DNA of 44,971 bases from Alphaproteobacteria bacterium (GCA_020442385.1 JAGRKE010000009.1:1-44971); one strand, 5' to 3'; shown: positions 1 to 9,438, counted from the stretch's first letter. Numbers and translations: made by a program. Notes: generated by a model not told the origin, from the sequence alone.

Positions 1-133
1 AGTAATTGTATAATTATAGTAAAGTAATTATTTTTTATCTGTAATATATAAAATTTTATACAAAAAAATTTAAAATAAAAACTTGAAATCGGGTGCTTTT
101 TTCTTCAATATTATGCCGTTATTACTGCGTATT

Positions 134-165
134 TTAACCTTCCCTTAATTGAACCACGATATCCT
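134..165 (+). promoter_or_regulatory. CtrA-type box and -10 element upstream of the Flp pilin gene
   Basis: TTAA (134-137), seven bases, TTAA (145-148) is a perfect CtrA full site. It is followed after 11 bases by TATCCT (160-165), which can act as a -10. The same box-to-minus-10 spacing recurs at two other genes in this window. An alternative reading is a -35 TTGAAC at 149-154 with TATAAC at 171-176. Bases 1-130 are very AT-rich and hold no gene. CtrA control of the pilin gene is known in Caulobacter; its action here is inferred. Confidence 0.6.
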
Positions 166-248
166 AATAGTATAACGGTTAGGAGCTTCAAAATCACTTG
201 GAGCGTGGGTTAAACCGGAATTGAGTAAATCCAAAAGGAGATAGAACT

Positions 249-434
249 ATGCTTAAACTTCTTGCTTTCAAAGATGCTTATCTGAAAAACGAAGATGGTG
301 CGACAGCGATTGAATACGGCCTGATTGCGGCTGGTATTTCATTGGCGATTGCCGCCGTTGTTTTCACATTTGGTGAAGACCTTCTGGCTTTGTTCCAAGG
401 TATGGAAACAACGCTTGAAACAGCAACACAGTAA
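249..434 (+). CDS. Flp/Fap-type pilin subunit
   Basis: A 61-residue class IVb pilin, the major subunit of the Tad (Flp) pilus. The leader is short and ends in the Gly-Ala-Thr-Ala-Ile-Glu-Tyr-Gly-Leu-Ile-Ala-Ala segment typical of Flp pilins, including the Glu and Tyr of the Flp motif, followed by one hydrophobic helix (about residues 25-45). It is expected to be cleaved by the prepilin peptidase encoded next door. The start is fixed by a strong AAAAGGAG ribosome-binding site at about 233-240. A terminator follows directly, so the pilin can be made in excess over the assembly genes. It is the only pilin of this class in the window. Confidence 0.93.
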   Translation: MLKLLAFKDAYLKNEDGATAIEYGLIAAGISLAIAAVVFTFGEDLLALFQGMETTLETATQ

Positions 435-460
435 GAATTCCATTCTTTTCTAAAGATCAT

Positions 461-497
461 AAAGCCCGCCATGGTTTTCGTGCGCGGGCTTTATTTT
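461..497 (+). terminator. Rho-independent terminator after the Flp pilin gene
   Basis: AAAGCCCGC (461-469) pairs with GCGGGCTTT (484-492), followed by a T-rich tail. It lies 27 bases after the pilin stop codon and separates the abundant pilin transcript from the prepilin peptidase gene. Confidence 0.85.
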
Positions 498-543
498 TCC
501 CGCCTTTATTTTCTGATATTATTTCTCCGTATGGGAGGTTTTA

Positions 544-1089
544 ATGTTTGCCTTAATGATTTTCTTAATCGGGCTGTTTACGGCTCTGGGGACCGGCATT
601 TTGGCCGGCTGGTCGGATTTTAAGGGTCTGACGATTCCCAATCTCTACAGCTATGTTATCGCGGGAGCGTTTACTGTGACCTATATATTGCTCTGGCTTT
701 TTGGGCGTGATGATGTTTTTGCATCCCTGTTTTCGCATATTGTTGGCGCACTGATTGTCTTTGGTGTGAGCGCGGCGATGTTCGCCTTTAAAAGCCTCGG
801 CGCGGCCGATTCAAAGCTTGCTACGGCTTATGCGCTCTGGATGGGCGTGAAGGGGCTTTTTCCGTTCCTCTTCTATATGACGCTCTTTGGCGGGCTCTTG
901 GGGGTGTCTGCGATTTTGATTCGCAAATACAAACCATTTGAAAGCCCGCCTGAGGGCAGTTGGATTGCGCATCTGCAGGCCGGAGAAAGCAAGGTGCCAT
1001 ACGGAATTGCCATAACGCTCGGCGCGCTGGCATCTTTTGTTAATTTAGGGTATTTTAGTAAGGATGTTTTTGTGTCCTTCCTGCTTTAG
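544..1089 (+). CDS. cpaA: Prepilin peptidase CpaA/TadV
   Basis: A 181-residue polytopic membrane protein of the A24 aspartic prepilin peptidase family, in the short CpaA/TadV form without an N-methylation domain. It should cleave the Flp pilin leader at the inner membrane. The first catalytic Asp is D25, in a Ser-Asp-Phe-Lys segment followed by an Ile-Pro-Asn motif. The second is D89, in Gly-Ala-Ala-Asp-Ser-Lys-Leu where GxGD is usual, so the second Gly of the signature is Ala. A GGGAGG ribosome-binding site precedes the ATG. It is the first gene of the assembly block. Confidence 0.88.
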   Translation: MFALMIFLIGLFTALGTGILAGWSDFKGLTIPNLYSYVIAGAFTVTYILLWLFGRDDVFASLFSHIVGALIVFGVSAAMFAFKSLGAADSKLATAYALWMGVKGLFPFLFYMTLFGGLLGVSAILIRKYKPFESPPEGSWIAHLQAGESKVPYGIAITLGALASFVNLGYFSKDVFVSFLL

Positions 1090-1242
1090 GTTCGCGTTTT
1101 GATAAATCCTTTATGACTTCACGATTTTTTAACCAAAAGCGCGCATCATAGAAAATGTAATACTCTTTATCGGTTCTTCTGCCTTTTGAATTTTCTGTGT
1201 AGATCCTCTTCTTTTTCACTTATGACCTTTTAAGGATTTCCG

Positions 1243-2133
1243 ATGAATAAAAATATTTTGATTGTTCTTGGTGGTGCTATTGCTGTCGCGCTTCTGGTTG
1301 CGCTTTTGGTGCAGGTGACGCTGGGTGGAAAAAAGAAAGACACGCAGGCCGTCGAAGTGGCCAAGGTTGAAATCCTTGTCGCGACCAAAGATTTAGGTAT
1401 AGGGCGCGAGCTTAAAGACGGTGATTTAACATGGCAGGACTGGCCCAAAAGCAGTGTGTTTCCCGGCGCGGTTATCCGCGAGGAGGGGCAGAGCGCTAAT
1501 GATGCGCTGGAGGGGCGTTTGGCCCGTAATATTTCAGAAGGCGAGCCGCTGATGAAAAGTGCGTTGCTCGGCCAATCTAAAGGAAATTTTGTTGCCGCCA
1601 GTCTTGAGCCTGGAATGCGCGCGGTTGCGATTGGTGTTTCGGCCGAGAGCATGGCTGGCGGTTTCGTCGGTCCTGGCGATTATGTTGATGTGGTTCTGAC
1701 CTACAAAAAGACGGTGACTTCGGAAGATGAAGATCCGCGCGTGCAAGGCATGATCCAGGAAAATCTTGATAAATATGCGACCGAAACCATCTTGCAAAAC
1801 ATAAAAGTTCTGGCGGTGGATCAAACGGCCCAGCGTCCAGAGGATGATGAAAAAGTGAAGGTGGCCAAGACGATTACATTGGCGGTGAGCATGCAGGATG
1901 CCGAAAAACTTGCGCTTGCCGATCAGCTTGGCGATTTGGTTTTGGTGCTGCGCGGTGTTGGCGATGATACGATCGTTGAGAAAAGCTGGCCGACAATCTC
2001 TGATGCGCGCCTTGTGAAGGTCGATGATGAGATCGTTGCGGAGTATAAGAAGCTTAAAAACAACTCTGGTATTAACGGGAATATTGTGAGAATCTATAGC
2101 GGTGACCAGCTCTTGGTCGCGCCCTCTCAGTGA
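1243..2133 (+). CDS. cpaB: Flp pilus assembly protein CpaB/RcpC
   Basis: A 296-residue periplasmic Tad pilus protein. An N-terminal membrane anchor (about residues 4-28) is followed by a SAF-like domain (about 45-120), recognisable by the pattern of valines, Lys-Asp-Leu and the Gly-Arg-Glu-Leu turn. An RcpC-type domain follows (about 120-250), with the Val-Gly-Pro-Gly-Asp-Tyr-Val-Asp-Val segment. CpaB is thought to work with the secretin channel in the cell wall. An AAGGA ribosome-binding site precedes the ATG. The gene is followed closely by the secretin gene, as in other tad loci. The 153-base gap upstream shows no clear gene. Confidence 0.9.
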   Translation: MNKNILIVLGGAIAVALLVALLVQVTLGGKKKDTQAVEVAKVEILVATKDLGIGRELKDGDLTWQDWPKSSVFPGAVIREEGQSANDALEGRLARNISEGEPLMKSALLGQSKGNFVAASLEPGMRAVAIGVSAESMAGGFVGPGDYVDVVLTYKKTVTSEDEDPRVQGMIQENLDKYATETILQNIKVLAVDQTAQRPEDDEKVKVAKTITLAVSMQDAEKLALADQLGDLVLVLRGVGDDTIVEKSWPTISDARLVKVDDEIVAEYKKLKNNSGINGNIVRIYSGDQLLVAPSQ

Positions 2134-2203
2134 TTCCTAAAGTTCGGTGATCTGTCGAACATTTTTTCTAATTTTTCTGCGTAACCAACTGAAAGTGTGT
2201 CAC

Positions 2204-3697
2204 ATGAAGATTTTGACGACAAAATTATTGCGGCTGAGAAGCGCGTTTGTGCTTGGACTGTTCGCTGTTTTAATGATCGGCGTTTCGGCCAGCGTGCAGG
2301 CCTCCAAAACCGATCTGCAAGACATTGCCCCGGTCGTGGATCATAAAACCGCGCCGCCCGTCTATGTCACCTACGGTAAGGCAGAGCTGATCTCTGTTGA
2401 AGGAGAAGTTGCGGATGTTCTGGTCGCCAATCCGTCTGTTGTGGATGTGATGGCGGTGCAGTCAAACAAGCTGTATGTGGTTGGTTTGCAAATTGGCGAT
2501 ACGAACCTGATCGCGCTTGACGATAAAGGTGAGGTTCTTAAGCGCGTTGATATTCATGTGAATTACGATCTTCAGGCGATCCAAAGTTTGGTTGAGGAGC
2601 TTTTTCCCGGCGAGCAAGCCAAGGTTTCCTCCATTCATGATCAGATTTTGCTGACCGGCACAGTCTCAACGCCGGAAAAGGCAACCAAAATTTCAAACCT
2701 TGTCGCACATTATGTGAGTGATCTTCAAGACGAGGAGGGCACACCGGACGAGCTGGTTTCTAACCTGCTTGAGGTGCGTGGTGATCAACAAGTGATGCTA
2801 CAAGTGAAAATTGTCGAAGCGAGCCGTAGCGTATTGAAAGAGCTGGGCGTGGAGACAAACTTCAACGATCCGAACGAATTGGCGGCAACTTCGATTTTCG
2901 GCGGTGCGCCGTCAAGCAGCAATTTGGGTAGCGCTAATACCGATAGTCTAGCTTTTGGTTCCAGCCTTGCCTTGTCTCAGGATCCTGTCGGTGTGGGCCG
3001 GGCGCTGTTTGACTCTGGTATCAGCGGTATCGGAACGATTGGCCTGTTTTTGAATGCACTTGAAGAGCAGAACCTTGTCAATATTCTGGCCGAGCCGAAT
3101 TTGACGGCTGTCTCCGGGCAGCAGGCAGGCTTCCTCGCCGGGGGTGAATTCCCTGTGCCGGTCGGCCGTGACCAGGTCGGAAACCTTGTGATTGAATTCC
3201 GTGAGTTTGGTGTGTCCTTGAACTTCCGCCCGCAAGTGATGTCTGATGAGCGCATCAGTCTTCAGATGAACACTGAAGTGTCGTCTCTGGACTTTGACAG
3301 TGCGATTGTTCTGGCCGATGTGACGGTGCCGGGTCTTGATATCCGCCGCGCCGAAACGACTGTGGAAATTCCAAGCGGCGGCTCTTTGATGATCGCGGGT
3401 TTGCTGAAATCGCAGGCTATTGAAGGTATGTCCGGCCTGCCGGGTATCAGCGATACGCCGGTTTTGGGCGATCTTGTGAAGTCAGATAGTTTCCAGCGTG
3501 ACGAAACCGAGTTGGTGGTTATTGTTACGCCGTATCTGGTTAAGCCCTATGCGGAGAAATCACGCGCCGCGCCTGTGCCGAAACAAGCGAACAATCCGCT
3601 GGCGCGGGCCTTTGCGAAAAATATGCGCCGCACCTTCGATGTGAAGGACGAGCAGATTTTCGCGGTTGATGAGCGCTATGGCTACCTTCTGGATTAA
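2204..3697 (+). CDS. cpaC: Tad pilus secretin CpaC/RcpA
   Basis: An outer-membrane secretin through which the Flp pilus passes. The ATG at 2204 gives 497 residues with a proper signal peptide (hydrophobic core, cleavage near Val-Gln-Ala-Ser). The upstream in-frame start at 2147 would add 19 residues ahead of it and is less likely. A pilus-specific N-terminal domain comes first (about residues 40-115), then a BON-like segment (about 120-195). The secretin core (about 270-445) has the conserved Pro-Val-Pro-Val-Gly, Val-Ser-Leu-Asn-Phe-Arg-Pro and Leu-Met-Ile-Ala-Gly-Leu stretches. It sits between cpaB and cpaD, the standard order. Confidence 0.92.
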   Translation: MKILTTKLLRLRSAFVLGLFAVLMIGVSASVQASKTDLQDIAPVVDHKTAPPVYVTYGKAELISVEGEVADVLVANPSVVDVMAVQSNKLYVVGLQIGDTNLIALDDKGEVLKRVDIHVNYDLQAIQSLVEELFPGEQAKVSSIHDQILLTGTVSTPEKATKISNLVAHYVSDLQDEEGTPDELVSNLLEVRGDQQVMLQVKIVEASRSVLKELGVETNFNDPNELAATSIFGGAPSSSNLGSANTDSLAFGSSLALSQDPVGVGRALFDSGISGIGTIGLFLNALEEQNLVNILAEPNLTAVSGQQAGFLAGGEFPVPVGRDQVGNLVIEFREFGVSLNFRPQVMSDERISLQMNTEVSSLDFDSAIVLADVTVPGLDIRRAETTVEIPSGGSLMIAGLLKSQAIEGMSGLPGISDTPVLGDLVKSDSFQRDETELVVIVTPYLVKPYAEKSRAAPVPKQANNPLARAFAKNMRRTFDVKDEQIFAVDERYGYLLD

Positions 3698-3709
3698 GAG
3701 GTGAAAGTG

Positions 3710-4369
3710 ATGAAAAAAACAATTCGGACCTATGGAACTTTGACATTTTTGCTCTGTGCGGGCTTGGCTTTGCAAGGCTGTGACCGCAAGCTTTACGAGC
3801 CCGGCCATCTCACCGAGAACCGTGTGCAGGTCGAACAGCAAAAATTCTCTGAGCAAATGCCGGTCAGTGATTTTAATGAAAATTTTGCCGCCGGACTGGG
3901 CCGCTATTACCGCTCGAACGGCGAGGGTACAGTGCATGTCTCTGTGCTTTACGATCCGAAATCTAAAACCAACACGGCGATGCAGGCATCGCAAGAGGCT
4001 TCACGCATTGCTGGTTTAATGCGCGACCATGGTATTCAGGATCTGGAGGCAAATATTCTGCCCGTGAATAATCTGGGGCCCGAAGCCAATGTATTGATGA
4101 GCTTTACAAGCTACAGCGCATCTGCGCCCGAAGATTGCGGCAGGTTGCCTGGTTATGATGATACCGATGTCAGTTTCTACGAGGATTACAAGCTTGGCTG
4201 TACGGTCGAAACCGTTTTCGCGCGCCAGATTGCCCGTCCGAAAGATTTGATGGGCAATGATGATGCGGGTGAAACAACCGATGGCCGCCGCGCCTCAAAT
4301 ATCGGAGAGATATACCGCTCCGGGGCACCGAACCAGCCGCTTGAAGGTGAATCCGCTTCTGGTGATTAA
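3710..4369 (+). CDS. cpaD: Tad pilus assembly lipoprotein CpaD
   Basis: A 219-residue outer-membrane lipoprotein of the CpaD family, thought to help place or stabilise the secretin. The lipobox Leu-Gln-Gly-Cys puts the lipidated cysteine at residue 24, counted from the ATG at 3710. That ATG has an AAGAGGTG ribosome-binding site six bases upstream; a GTG at 3701 in the same frame overlaps this site and is less likely. The C-terminal half contains the Glu-Asp-Cys-Gly and Leu-Gly-Cys positions that probably form a disulfide. It follows cpaC by only a few bases, so the two are probably co-translated. Confidence 0.85.
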   Translation: MKKTIRTYGTLTFLLCAGLALQGCDRKLYEPGHLTENRVQVEQQKFSEQMPVSDFNENFAAGLGRYYRSNGEGTVHVSVLYDPKSKTNTAMQASQEASRIAGLMRDHGIQDLEANILPVNNLGPEANVLMSFTSYSASAPEDCGRLPGYDDTDVSFYEDYKLGCTVETVFARQIARPKDLMGNDDAGETTDGRRASNIGEIYRSGAPNQPLEGESASGD

Positions 4370-4491
4370 ACACAGCCACCTTGTGTCTAAGTCTATGATA
4401 TTATGCTCGGAATGGGTATAATCAAAGAATCAAGTATTGAACAAAGTTAAAACGACACGCACAAGCGATAAACAGGCAGTATTAAAGAATT

Positions 4492-5742
4492 ATGAGCGAG
4501 GCCGACCAACAAGCAACAGCGATCCTTCTTCCTCCGTCAACCGTTGCTGTATATTCACAAGATCCCGAGACTTTAAACGCGGCGAATGCGGCGGCCAATG
4601 ATTGGCGCTTTGCCCGTGTGAAAATTCACGTGCAGGAGGGTGATCTTGAAACGGCCATCTCAACCTATCAGCAAAGCGCATCGCCTGACCTCATCATTAT
4701 TCAAACCGAAAATATGGATGAGTCTCTAGCTGCGGGCCTGGAAAATCTCGCTGGGCATTGCGTTGAGGGCACGGCTGCGATTGTCATTGGTCCTGTCAAT
4801 GACGTGAATTTATACCGCCGCCTGATTGATATGGGCGTGAGCGATTATCTGGTGAAGCCTATCCAGCCCGATGTGATGGCCGAAGTAATTGCCAAGACGC
4901 TGGTCGATAAGCTCGGCGTGAGTGGTAGTCGCCTGATCGCCTTTATTGGTGCAAAGGGCGGTGTGGGAACTTCTGTTTTGGCGCAGGCGGCTGCGTGGGG
5001 TGTGGCGGATGTTCTCGATCAAAAAGTTTTATTGCTCGATGGTGCTGGCGGCTGGTCGACCACCAGTGTCGGCATGGGGTTTGAGCCCTCTACCACGCTC
5101 GCCGAAGCGGCCAAGGCGGCGGCCAATGATGATGAGGATAGTATCAACCGCATGTTGTTTAAGGCTTCTGATAAGCTGCAGGTTTTGGCCAGCGGCGGTG
5201 ATGTGATGCTTGGCAGTTCAATTGCATCCGGGCAGATGGAGGAGCTGATTAGTATGCTTCTGATTAAGCATCCGATCATTATCGCCGATTTGTCGAATTC
5301 ATCGCCCAGTATTAAGCGCGCCATGACAACCCGCGCCAATCAGGTGGTTGTTGTATCTTCGCCTGCGCTGGCCTCTTTACGCTCGGCGCGTTCGCTGGTT
5401 CAGGAGGTAAAGGATATTCGCGGCGGCGAACAAAGCGATGTGGAGCTGATTATCAATATGCAGGGGCTTGATGCCGCGAATGAAGTGCCTAAGAGCGAAA
5501 TTGAAAAAGCTATGGGGCTGAAAATTTCTTCGGTTATTTCCTTTAATGGTAAGCTGTTTATGAAGTCCGAAGCGGAAGGAAAAAAGCTGGTTGCGGATGC
5601 CGAAGGTTTGCAAATTGTTAATAACTCTCTGCTATCAATAATACAGAAGGTTTTATCTGTCGATCCGGCCCTTCTGGAGATGGATACAGAGAAATCATCC
5701 GGGTTTTTACAAAACGTTCTGCGTAAAATAAAATCAAAATAA
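4492..5742 (+). CDS. cpaE: Pilus assembly ATPase-like localisation protein CpaE/TadZ
   Basis: A 416-residue ParA/MinD-superfamily protein that marks the cell pole for Tad pilus assembly. The N-terminal 130 residues form a receiver-like domain with a Val-Ser-Asp-Tyr-Leu-Val-Lys-Pro segment. The ParA-like domain starts at about 145 with an atypical Walker A, Ala-Lys-Gly-Gly-Val-Gly-Thr-Ser (K155), in which the usual Lys-Thr is Thr-Ser. This deviation is common in CpaE/TadZ. The 122-base gap upstream has a TATAAT-like hexamer at 4417-4422 but no convincing -35. Confidence 0.9.
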   Translation: MSEADQQATAILLPPSTVAVYSQDPETLNAANAAANDWRFARVKIHVQEGDLETAISTYQQSASPDLIIIQTENMDESLAAGLENLAGHCVEGTAAIVIGPVNDVNLYRRLIDMGVSDYLVKPIQPDVMAEVIAKTLVDKLGVSGSRLIAFIGAKGGVGTSVLAQAAAWGVADVLDQKVLLLDGAGGWSTTSVGMGFEPSTTLAEAAKAAANDDEDSINRMLFKASDKLQVLASGGDVMLGSSIASGQMEELISMLLIKHPIIIADLSNSSPSIKRAMTTRANQVVVVSSPALASLRSARSLVQEVKDIRGGEQSDVELIINMQGLDAANEVPKSEIEKAMGLKISSVISFNGKLFMKSEAEGKKLVADAEGLQIVNNSLLSIIQKVLSVDPALLEMDTEKSSGFLQNVLRKIKSK

Positions 5743-5766
5743 CATTTAATATCAGGTCTTTAGCCC

Positions 5767-7404
5767 ATGTTTGGTAAAAAACAGACAGCCAGTGGGCCTC
5801 CTAAGAAAAAACCGCCTAAGGTTGAGGCCCCACAAGACGCCAAAAAGGCTCCTCCAGTCAAGGAGGAGAAAAAAGCGCCTGCACCTGCGCCAGAGGCGAA
5901 AAAGCCCTCTGATAGCCCTAAAACGCCCGAAAAAGAGGTTTCCGAAGCCGCTGGAGATGCGGCGATGCTGGAGGGCTTGAGCGAAGCGCTCGAGGCTTCT
6001 GATGATGCGCTGCAACAAAAAGAAACACCTGCGCCGGCTAAAAAACCACCTGTTATCGAAGATCCCTTTGCGGATGATTTAGAGCATGCCGCGCAGGAAG
6101 CCTCGGGCGGTGATGACGAAGACGATGTTACAAACCTGCGTCTGAAACGGGCCCGTAACCGCATCTGGCTGGATTTGCGGGACGGGATTGATTTGAAGGC
6201 GCTGGCGCGTATGGATGCGAAAGCTGCGCGCGATGAAGTGCAATCGGCCGTCGAAGAAATTGCACGCTTCCGTAATTTGGATTTAACGCCGGCGGAACTT
6301 AAAAGCATTGCCAAGGAATGCGGCGATGACATGCTCGGCTTTGGTCCGCTTGAGGTTCTGCTTGAGCGCGATGACATTGCCGATATCATGATTAACGGTC
6401 CGGATACCACCTATATCGAGGTGGGAGGTAAGATTGAACGCACCAATATTAAATTTCGTGATAACCAGCATTTGACGACGATTTGTCAGCGCATCGTGGG
6501 CGCGATTGGCCGTCGCGTGGACGAAGCCAGCCCCATTTGTGACGCGCGTCTGGCAGACGGGTCTCGTGTGAACGTGATTATTCCGCCGCTGGCCGTGGAT
6601 GGGTCATGCATGACCATTCGTAAATTTACCAAGGACAAGCTGACGCTGGAAAAATTGCTTGAATTTGGATCGATGACGCCAAGCTGTGCGAAGTTGATTA
6701 TGGCGGTTGGGCGTTGCCGCGTGAATGTTCTGGTCTCTGGCGGTACGGGCTCTGGTAAGACCACAATGCTCAACTGTTTGACGCGCTATATCGAGCCGGG
6801 TGAGCGTGTTATTACCTGTGAAGATGCTTGTGAATTGCAGCTCCAGCAGCCGCACGTGGTGCGCCTTGAAACACGTCCGCCCAACCTTGAAGGGGTGGGC
6901 GAGGTCACGATGCGCGATCTGGTGAAGAACTGTCTGCGTATGCGCCCCGAACGTATTATCGTGGGGGAGGTGCGCGGGCCTGAGGCGTTCGATTTGCTTC
7001 AGGCGATGAATACGGGCCACGATGGATCAATGGGCACGGTGCACGCCAACAATCCGCGTGAGGCTCTATCGCGTATGGAAAACATGATCGCGATGGGCGG
7101 CCTGAACCTGCCGCAACAAGCGGTGCGCGAGCAGATTGCCGGTGCGGTGCAGGTGATTATCCAGGTGCAGCGTTTGCGTGACGGCTCGCGTAAAACCACG
7201 CACGTGACCGAGATTACAGGCATGGAAGGCGATGTTGTCACCATGCAGGATCTGTTCGTTTTAGATATCGAAGGCGAGGATGAGGATGGAAAGCTCATCA
7301 CCCGTCAGCGCTCTACCGGACTGCGTCCAAAATTCTTTGATAAAGCCCGCCAGTTCGGCGTTGATAAACTCGTGCTTGATGCCATGGAAGAGGCTTTTGA
7401 CTAA
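5767..7404 (+). CDS. cpaF: Tad pilus secretion ATPase CpaF/TadA
   Basis: A 545-residue hexameric type II/IV secretion ATPase that powers Flp pilus extension. Residues 1-110 are a Lys/Pro/Ala/Glu-rich, probably disordered extension, unusually long for the family. The all-alpha and PAS-like N-terminal domain and the catalytic core follow. Walker A is Gly-Gly-Thr-Gly-Ser-Gly-Lys-Thr-Thr with K331, and the Walker B region is Ile-Ile-Val-Gly-Glu-Val-Arg-Gly. The Asp box and His box (Gly-Ser-Met-Gly-Thr-Val-His-Ala) are present. It lies 24 bases after cpaE and 25 before tadB, in one operon. Confidence 0.95.
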   Translation: MFGKKQTASGPPKKKPPKVEAPQDAKKAPPVKEEKKAPAPAPEAKKPSDSPKTPEKEVSEAAGDAAMLEGLSEALEASDDALQQKETPAPAKKPPVIEDPFADDLEHAAQEASGGDDEDDVTNLRLKRARNRIWLDLRDGIDLKALARMDAKAARDEVQSAVEEIARFRNLDLTPAELKSIAKECGDDMLGFGPLEVLLERDDIADIMINGPDTTYIEVGGKIERTNIKFRDNQHLTTICQRIVGAIGRRVDEASPICDARLADGSRVNVIIPPLAVDGSCMTIRKFTKDKLTLEKLLEFGSMTPSCAKLIMAVGRCRVNVLVSGGTGSGKTTMLNCLTRYIEPGERVITCEDACELQLQQPHVVRLETRPPNLEGVGEVTMRDLVKNCLRMRPERIIVGEVRGPEAFDLLQAMNTGHDGSMGTVHANNPREALSRMENMIAMGGLNLPQQAVREQIAGAVQVIIQVQRLRDGSRKTTHVTEITGMEGDVVTMQDLFVLDIEGEDEDGKLITRQRSTGLRPKFFDKARQFGVDKLVLDAMEEAFD

Positions 7405-7429
7405 CCTGAGACTTACCGGGAATCCCTGA

Positions 7430-8404
7430 ATGTCTATTGCTCAGATTGTTCTTATCGGATTGATTGTCGTGATCATTATGGTCTCGGTGGCTTTGTTCAT
7501 GATGAACCAAGAGGCCGAGAAAAAGAAACGCATCCGCAATGTGATTCAGGGACAAAGCAGCGGCCCGATGAAGTTGGAGATCGATAGCAAGGACGATCAG
7601 AATAAGCGCCGCGACGAAATTGCCCGTAAATTAAAAGAAACCAAAGATGACCATAAAAAGAAGACCCCGATCAGCATGCTGATTGCGCAGGCGGGTTTAA
7701 AAATTTCCGTGAAGCAGTATTGGATTTTTTCTGTGCTCTCGATGTTTCTGTTTGTCGGTCTTGCAAAAATGTTCGGCCATGGCGGGGTTGTTTTGCTCTG
7801 CGCATCGGTTATTGGCTTGCTCGGCTTTCCGCGCTTTGTGCTGAAATTTCTGGCTGGCAAACGTCAGAAGAAATTTCTTCTGGAATTCCCTGATGCTCTT
7901 GAGGCAACTGTGCGCTTGCTCAAGGCCGGTATGCCGGTTTCCGAAGCCATTCTGATGATCAGTCGTGAATTTTCCGGCCCGGTGGGTGAGGAAATGTCGC
8001 GTGTGTATGATCAGCAAAAAATCGGTGTGCCGATGCATGAGGCGGCTCAAGAGGCGACCAAGCGCATGCCGCTGCCTGAGATGCAAATGTTTGCAACGGG
8101 CTTGGCGATTCAAGCACAAACGGGCTCGAGCCTGTCTGAAGTTCTAACCAATCTGGCCAATGTTATCCGCTCGCGCTTTCGTCTGAAACGTAAGATTAAG
8201 GCGCTCTCATCCGAGGCAATTGCTTCGGCCAGTATTATCGGCGCGCTACCGAACCTCGTGGCGCTTGGTCTGTATTTTGTGAACCGAGAATATATCATGG
8301 TCTTGTTTACCGACCCGTTTGGAAAAATTCTGCTCGCCGGCGCGGTGATTTGGATGTGTATCGGGATTCTCGTTATGAAGATCATGATTAATTTTAAAGT
8401 GTAG
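7430..8404 (+). CDS. tadB: Tad inner-membrane platform protein TadB
   Basis: A 324-residue membrane protein with a type II secretion F (GspF-like) domain, one of the paired platform proteins that sit above CpaF. There is one N-terminal membrane helix (about residues 4-25), a basic cytoplasmic linker and two closely spaced helices (about 90-135). The T2SF domain (about 150-280) has the Glu-Ala-Thr-Val-Arg-Leu-Leu-Lys-Ala-Gly segment, and two helices lie at the C terminus. It is separated by only nine bases from tadC. Confidence 0.9.
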   Translation: MSIAQIVLIGLIVVIIMVSVALFMMNQEAEKKKRIRNVIQGQSSGPMKLEIDSKDDQNKRRDEIARKLKETKDDHKKKTPISMLIAQAGLKISVKQYWIFSVLSMFLFVGLAKMFGHGGVVLLCASVIGLLGFPRFVLKFLAGKRQKKFLLEFPDALEATVRLLKAGMPVSEAILMISREFSGPVGEEMSRVYDQQKIGVPMHEAAQEATKRMPLPEMQMFATGLAIQAQTGSSLSEVLTNLANVIRSRFRLKRKIKALSSEAIASASIIGALPNLVALGLYFVNREYIMVLFTDPFGKILLAGAVIWMCIGILVMKIMINFKV

Positions 8405-8413
8405 GAGAGTATT

Positions 8414-9364
8414 ATGCTTGAAAATGAAATGCTCATCACGATTATTAGTGCGCTGGTCGCTGCCATATCGTTCGCCGCGTTTGCCCTGCCGTTTCTGAAT
8501 AAGGAAGAAAAGAAGGAGCGTTACCGCTCTGTGATTGAAAAACGCCGCAAGGCGCTGTTTGAAGCTTCGAAAGAACCTAAAATCATTAAGAAGTCGGATA
8601 ATGTCTCTGGCGCGGAAAGCATGGCTGGATTTTTCAAGGTGCAAAAATTCGGCGGAGACATGGCCGAGCGTATCCGTGATAAAATGCTGCAGGCCGGAAT
8701 GCGCAGCCCCACCGCGCCGCTGAAATTCATGATTGCGCAGGCCGTATTGCCGCTTGTTTTTTGCGGCATTGCGATGCTGTTTATTTCCGGCGTGGAAAAA
8801 GAAATGTCTAATTCCATGGTGCTGCTGATTTTATTCGGCGCGATTTTGGTTGGGTATAAGCTGCCCGATATTTTGGTGAAAAACCAAGCAATGAAACGCC
8901 AGCAGGAGATCAATCTCTCCTTCCCGGACTCTCTCGATATGATGCTGATTTGTGTGCAGGGCGGTATCGGTCTTGAACAAACCGTGGACCGTGTGGCCGC
9001 AGAAGTGGCGGAGCACTCCGAAGTGCTAGCCGAGGAGCTGGGTATTTTAAGCGCCGAGATGGCGATGTTGAACGACCGCCGTAAGGCACTGCAGGACTTT
9101 GCCCGCCGTGTGGGCTCGGGTGCGGCCAAGAGTTTTGCCACCGCCCTTATTCAGGCTGAACAATATGGTACATCCGTCTCGCAAGCCCTGCGGGTGATGT
9201 CTGAAGAATTGCGTGATATGCGTATGGCTGCGGCCGAGCAAAAGGCGGCCGCGCTGCCGCCGAAGCTGACCGTGCCGATGATCGTGTTTTTCCTGCCCGC
9301 GCTGTTTATCGTTATTCTCGGTCCCGCAGGAATTCAGGCGAGCGCCGCGGGCGTGGGCGGATAA
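8414..9364 (+). CDS. tadC: Tad inner-membrane platform protein TadC
   Basis: A 316-residue T2SF-domain membrane protein, partner of TadB. Hydrophobic helices lie near residues 7-27, 98-120, 124-142 and 285-308. The T2SF region (about 160-275) contains Pro-Asp-Ser-Leu-Asp-Met-Met and Gln-Ala-Glu-Gln-Tyr-Gly-Thr-Ser, characteristic of TadC. A GGAG ribosome-binding site lies just before the ATG. It is the last plus-strand gene of the block. A terminator shared with the converging tadD gene follows, and no tadE, tadF or tadG is present in this window. Confidence 0.9.
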   Translation: MLENEMLITIISALVAAISFAAFALPFLNKEEKKERYRSVIEKRRKALFEASKEPKIIKKSDNVSGAESMAGFFKVQKFGGDMAERIRDKMLQAGMRSPTAPLKFMIAQAVLPLVFCGIAMLFISGVEKEMSNSMVLLILFGAILVGYKLPDILVKNQAMKRQQEINLSFPDSLDMMLICVQGGIGLEQTVDRVAAEVAEHSEVLAEELGILSAEMAMLNDRRKALQDFARRVGSGAAKSFATALIQAEQYGTSVSQALRVMSEELRDMRMAAAEQKAAALPPKLTVPMIVFFLPALFIVILGPAGIQASAAGVGG

Positions 9365-9390
9365 AAATATTAGGATATCGACAAAAACAA

Positions 9391-9419
9391 ACGGCGCCCT
9401 CAAGTGGACGCCGTTTTTG
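9391..9419. terminator. Bidirectional terminator between tadC and tadD
   Basis: ACGGCG (9391-9396) pairs with CGCCGT (9409-9414), with a further two-pair extension around the loop. T-rich tracts flank it on both strands (TTTTTG on plus, TTTGTTTTTGT on minus), so it can end both converging transcripts. Confidence 0.7.
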
Positions 9420-9438
9420 TATTTCTCTTAAAAGATGT

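Noticed and set aside
149..176. Ordinary sigma-70 promoter TTGAAC-N16-TATAAC before the pilin gene
   Set aside because: It is possible, but the CtrA box with TATCCT repeats the geometry seen at two other genes, so it is kept only as an alternative.
5760..6410. 216-residue minus-strand ORF
   Set aside because: It is a Ser/Ala-rich shadow of the low-complexity N terminus of CpaF.
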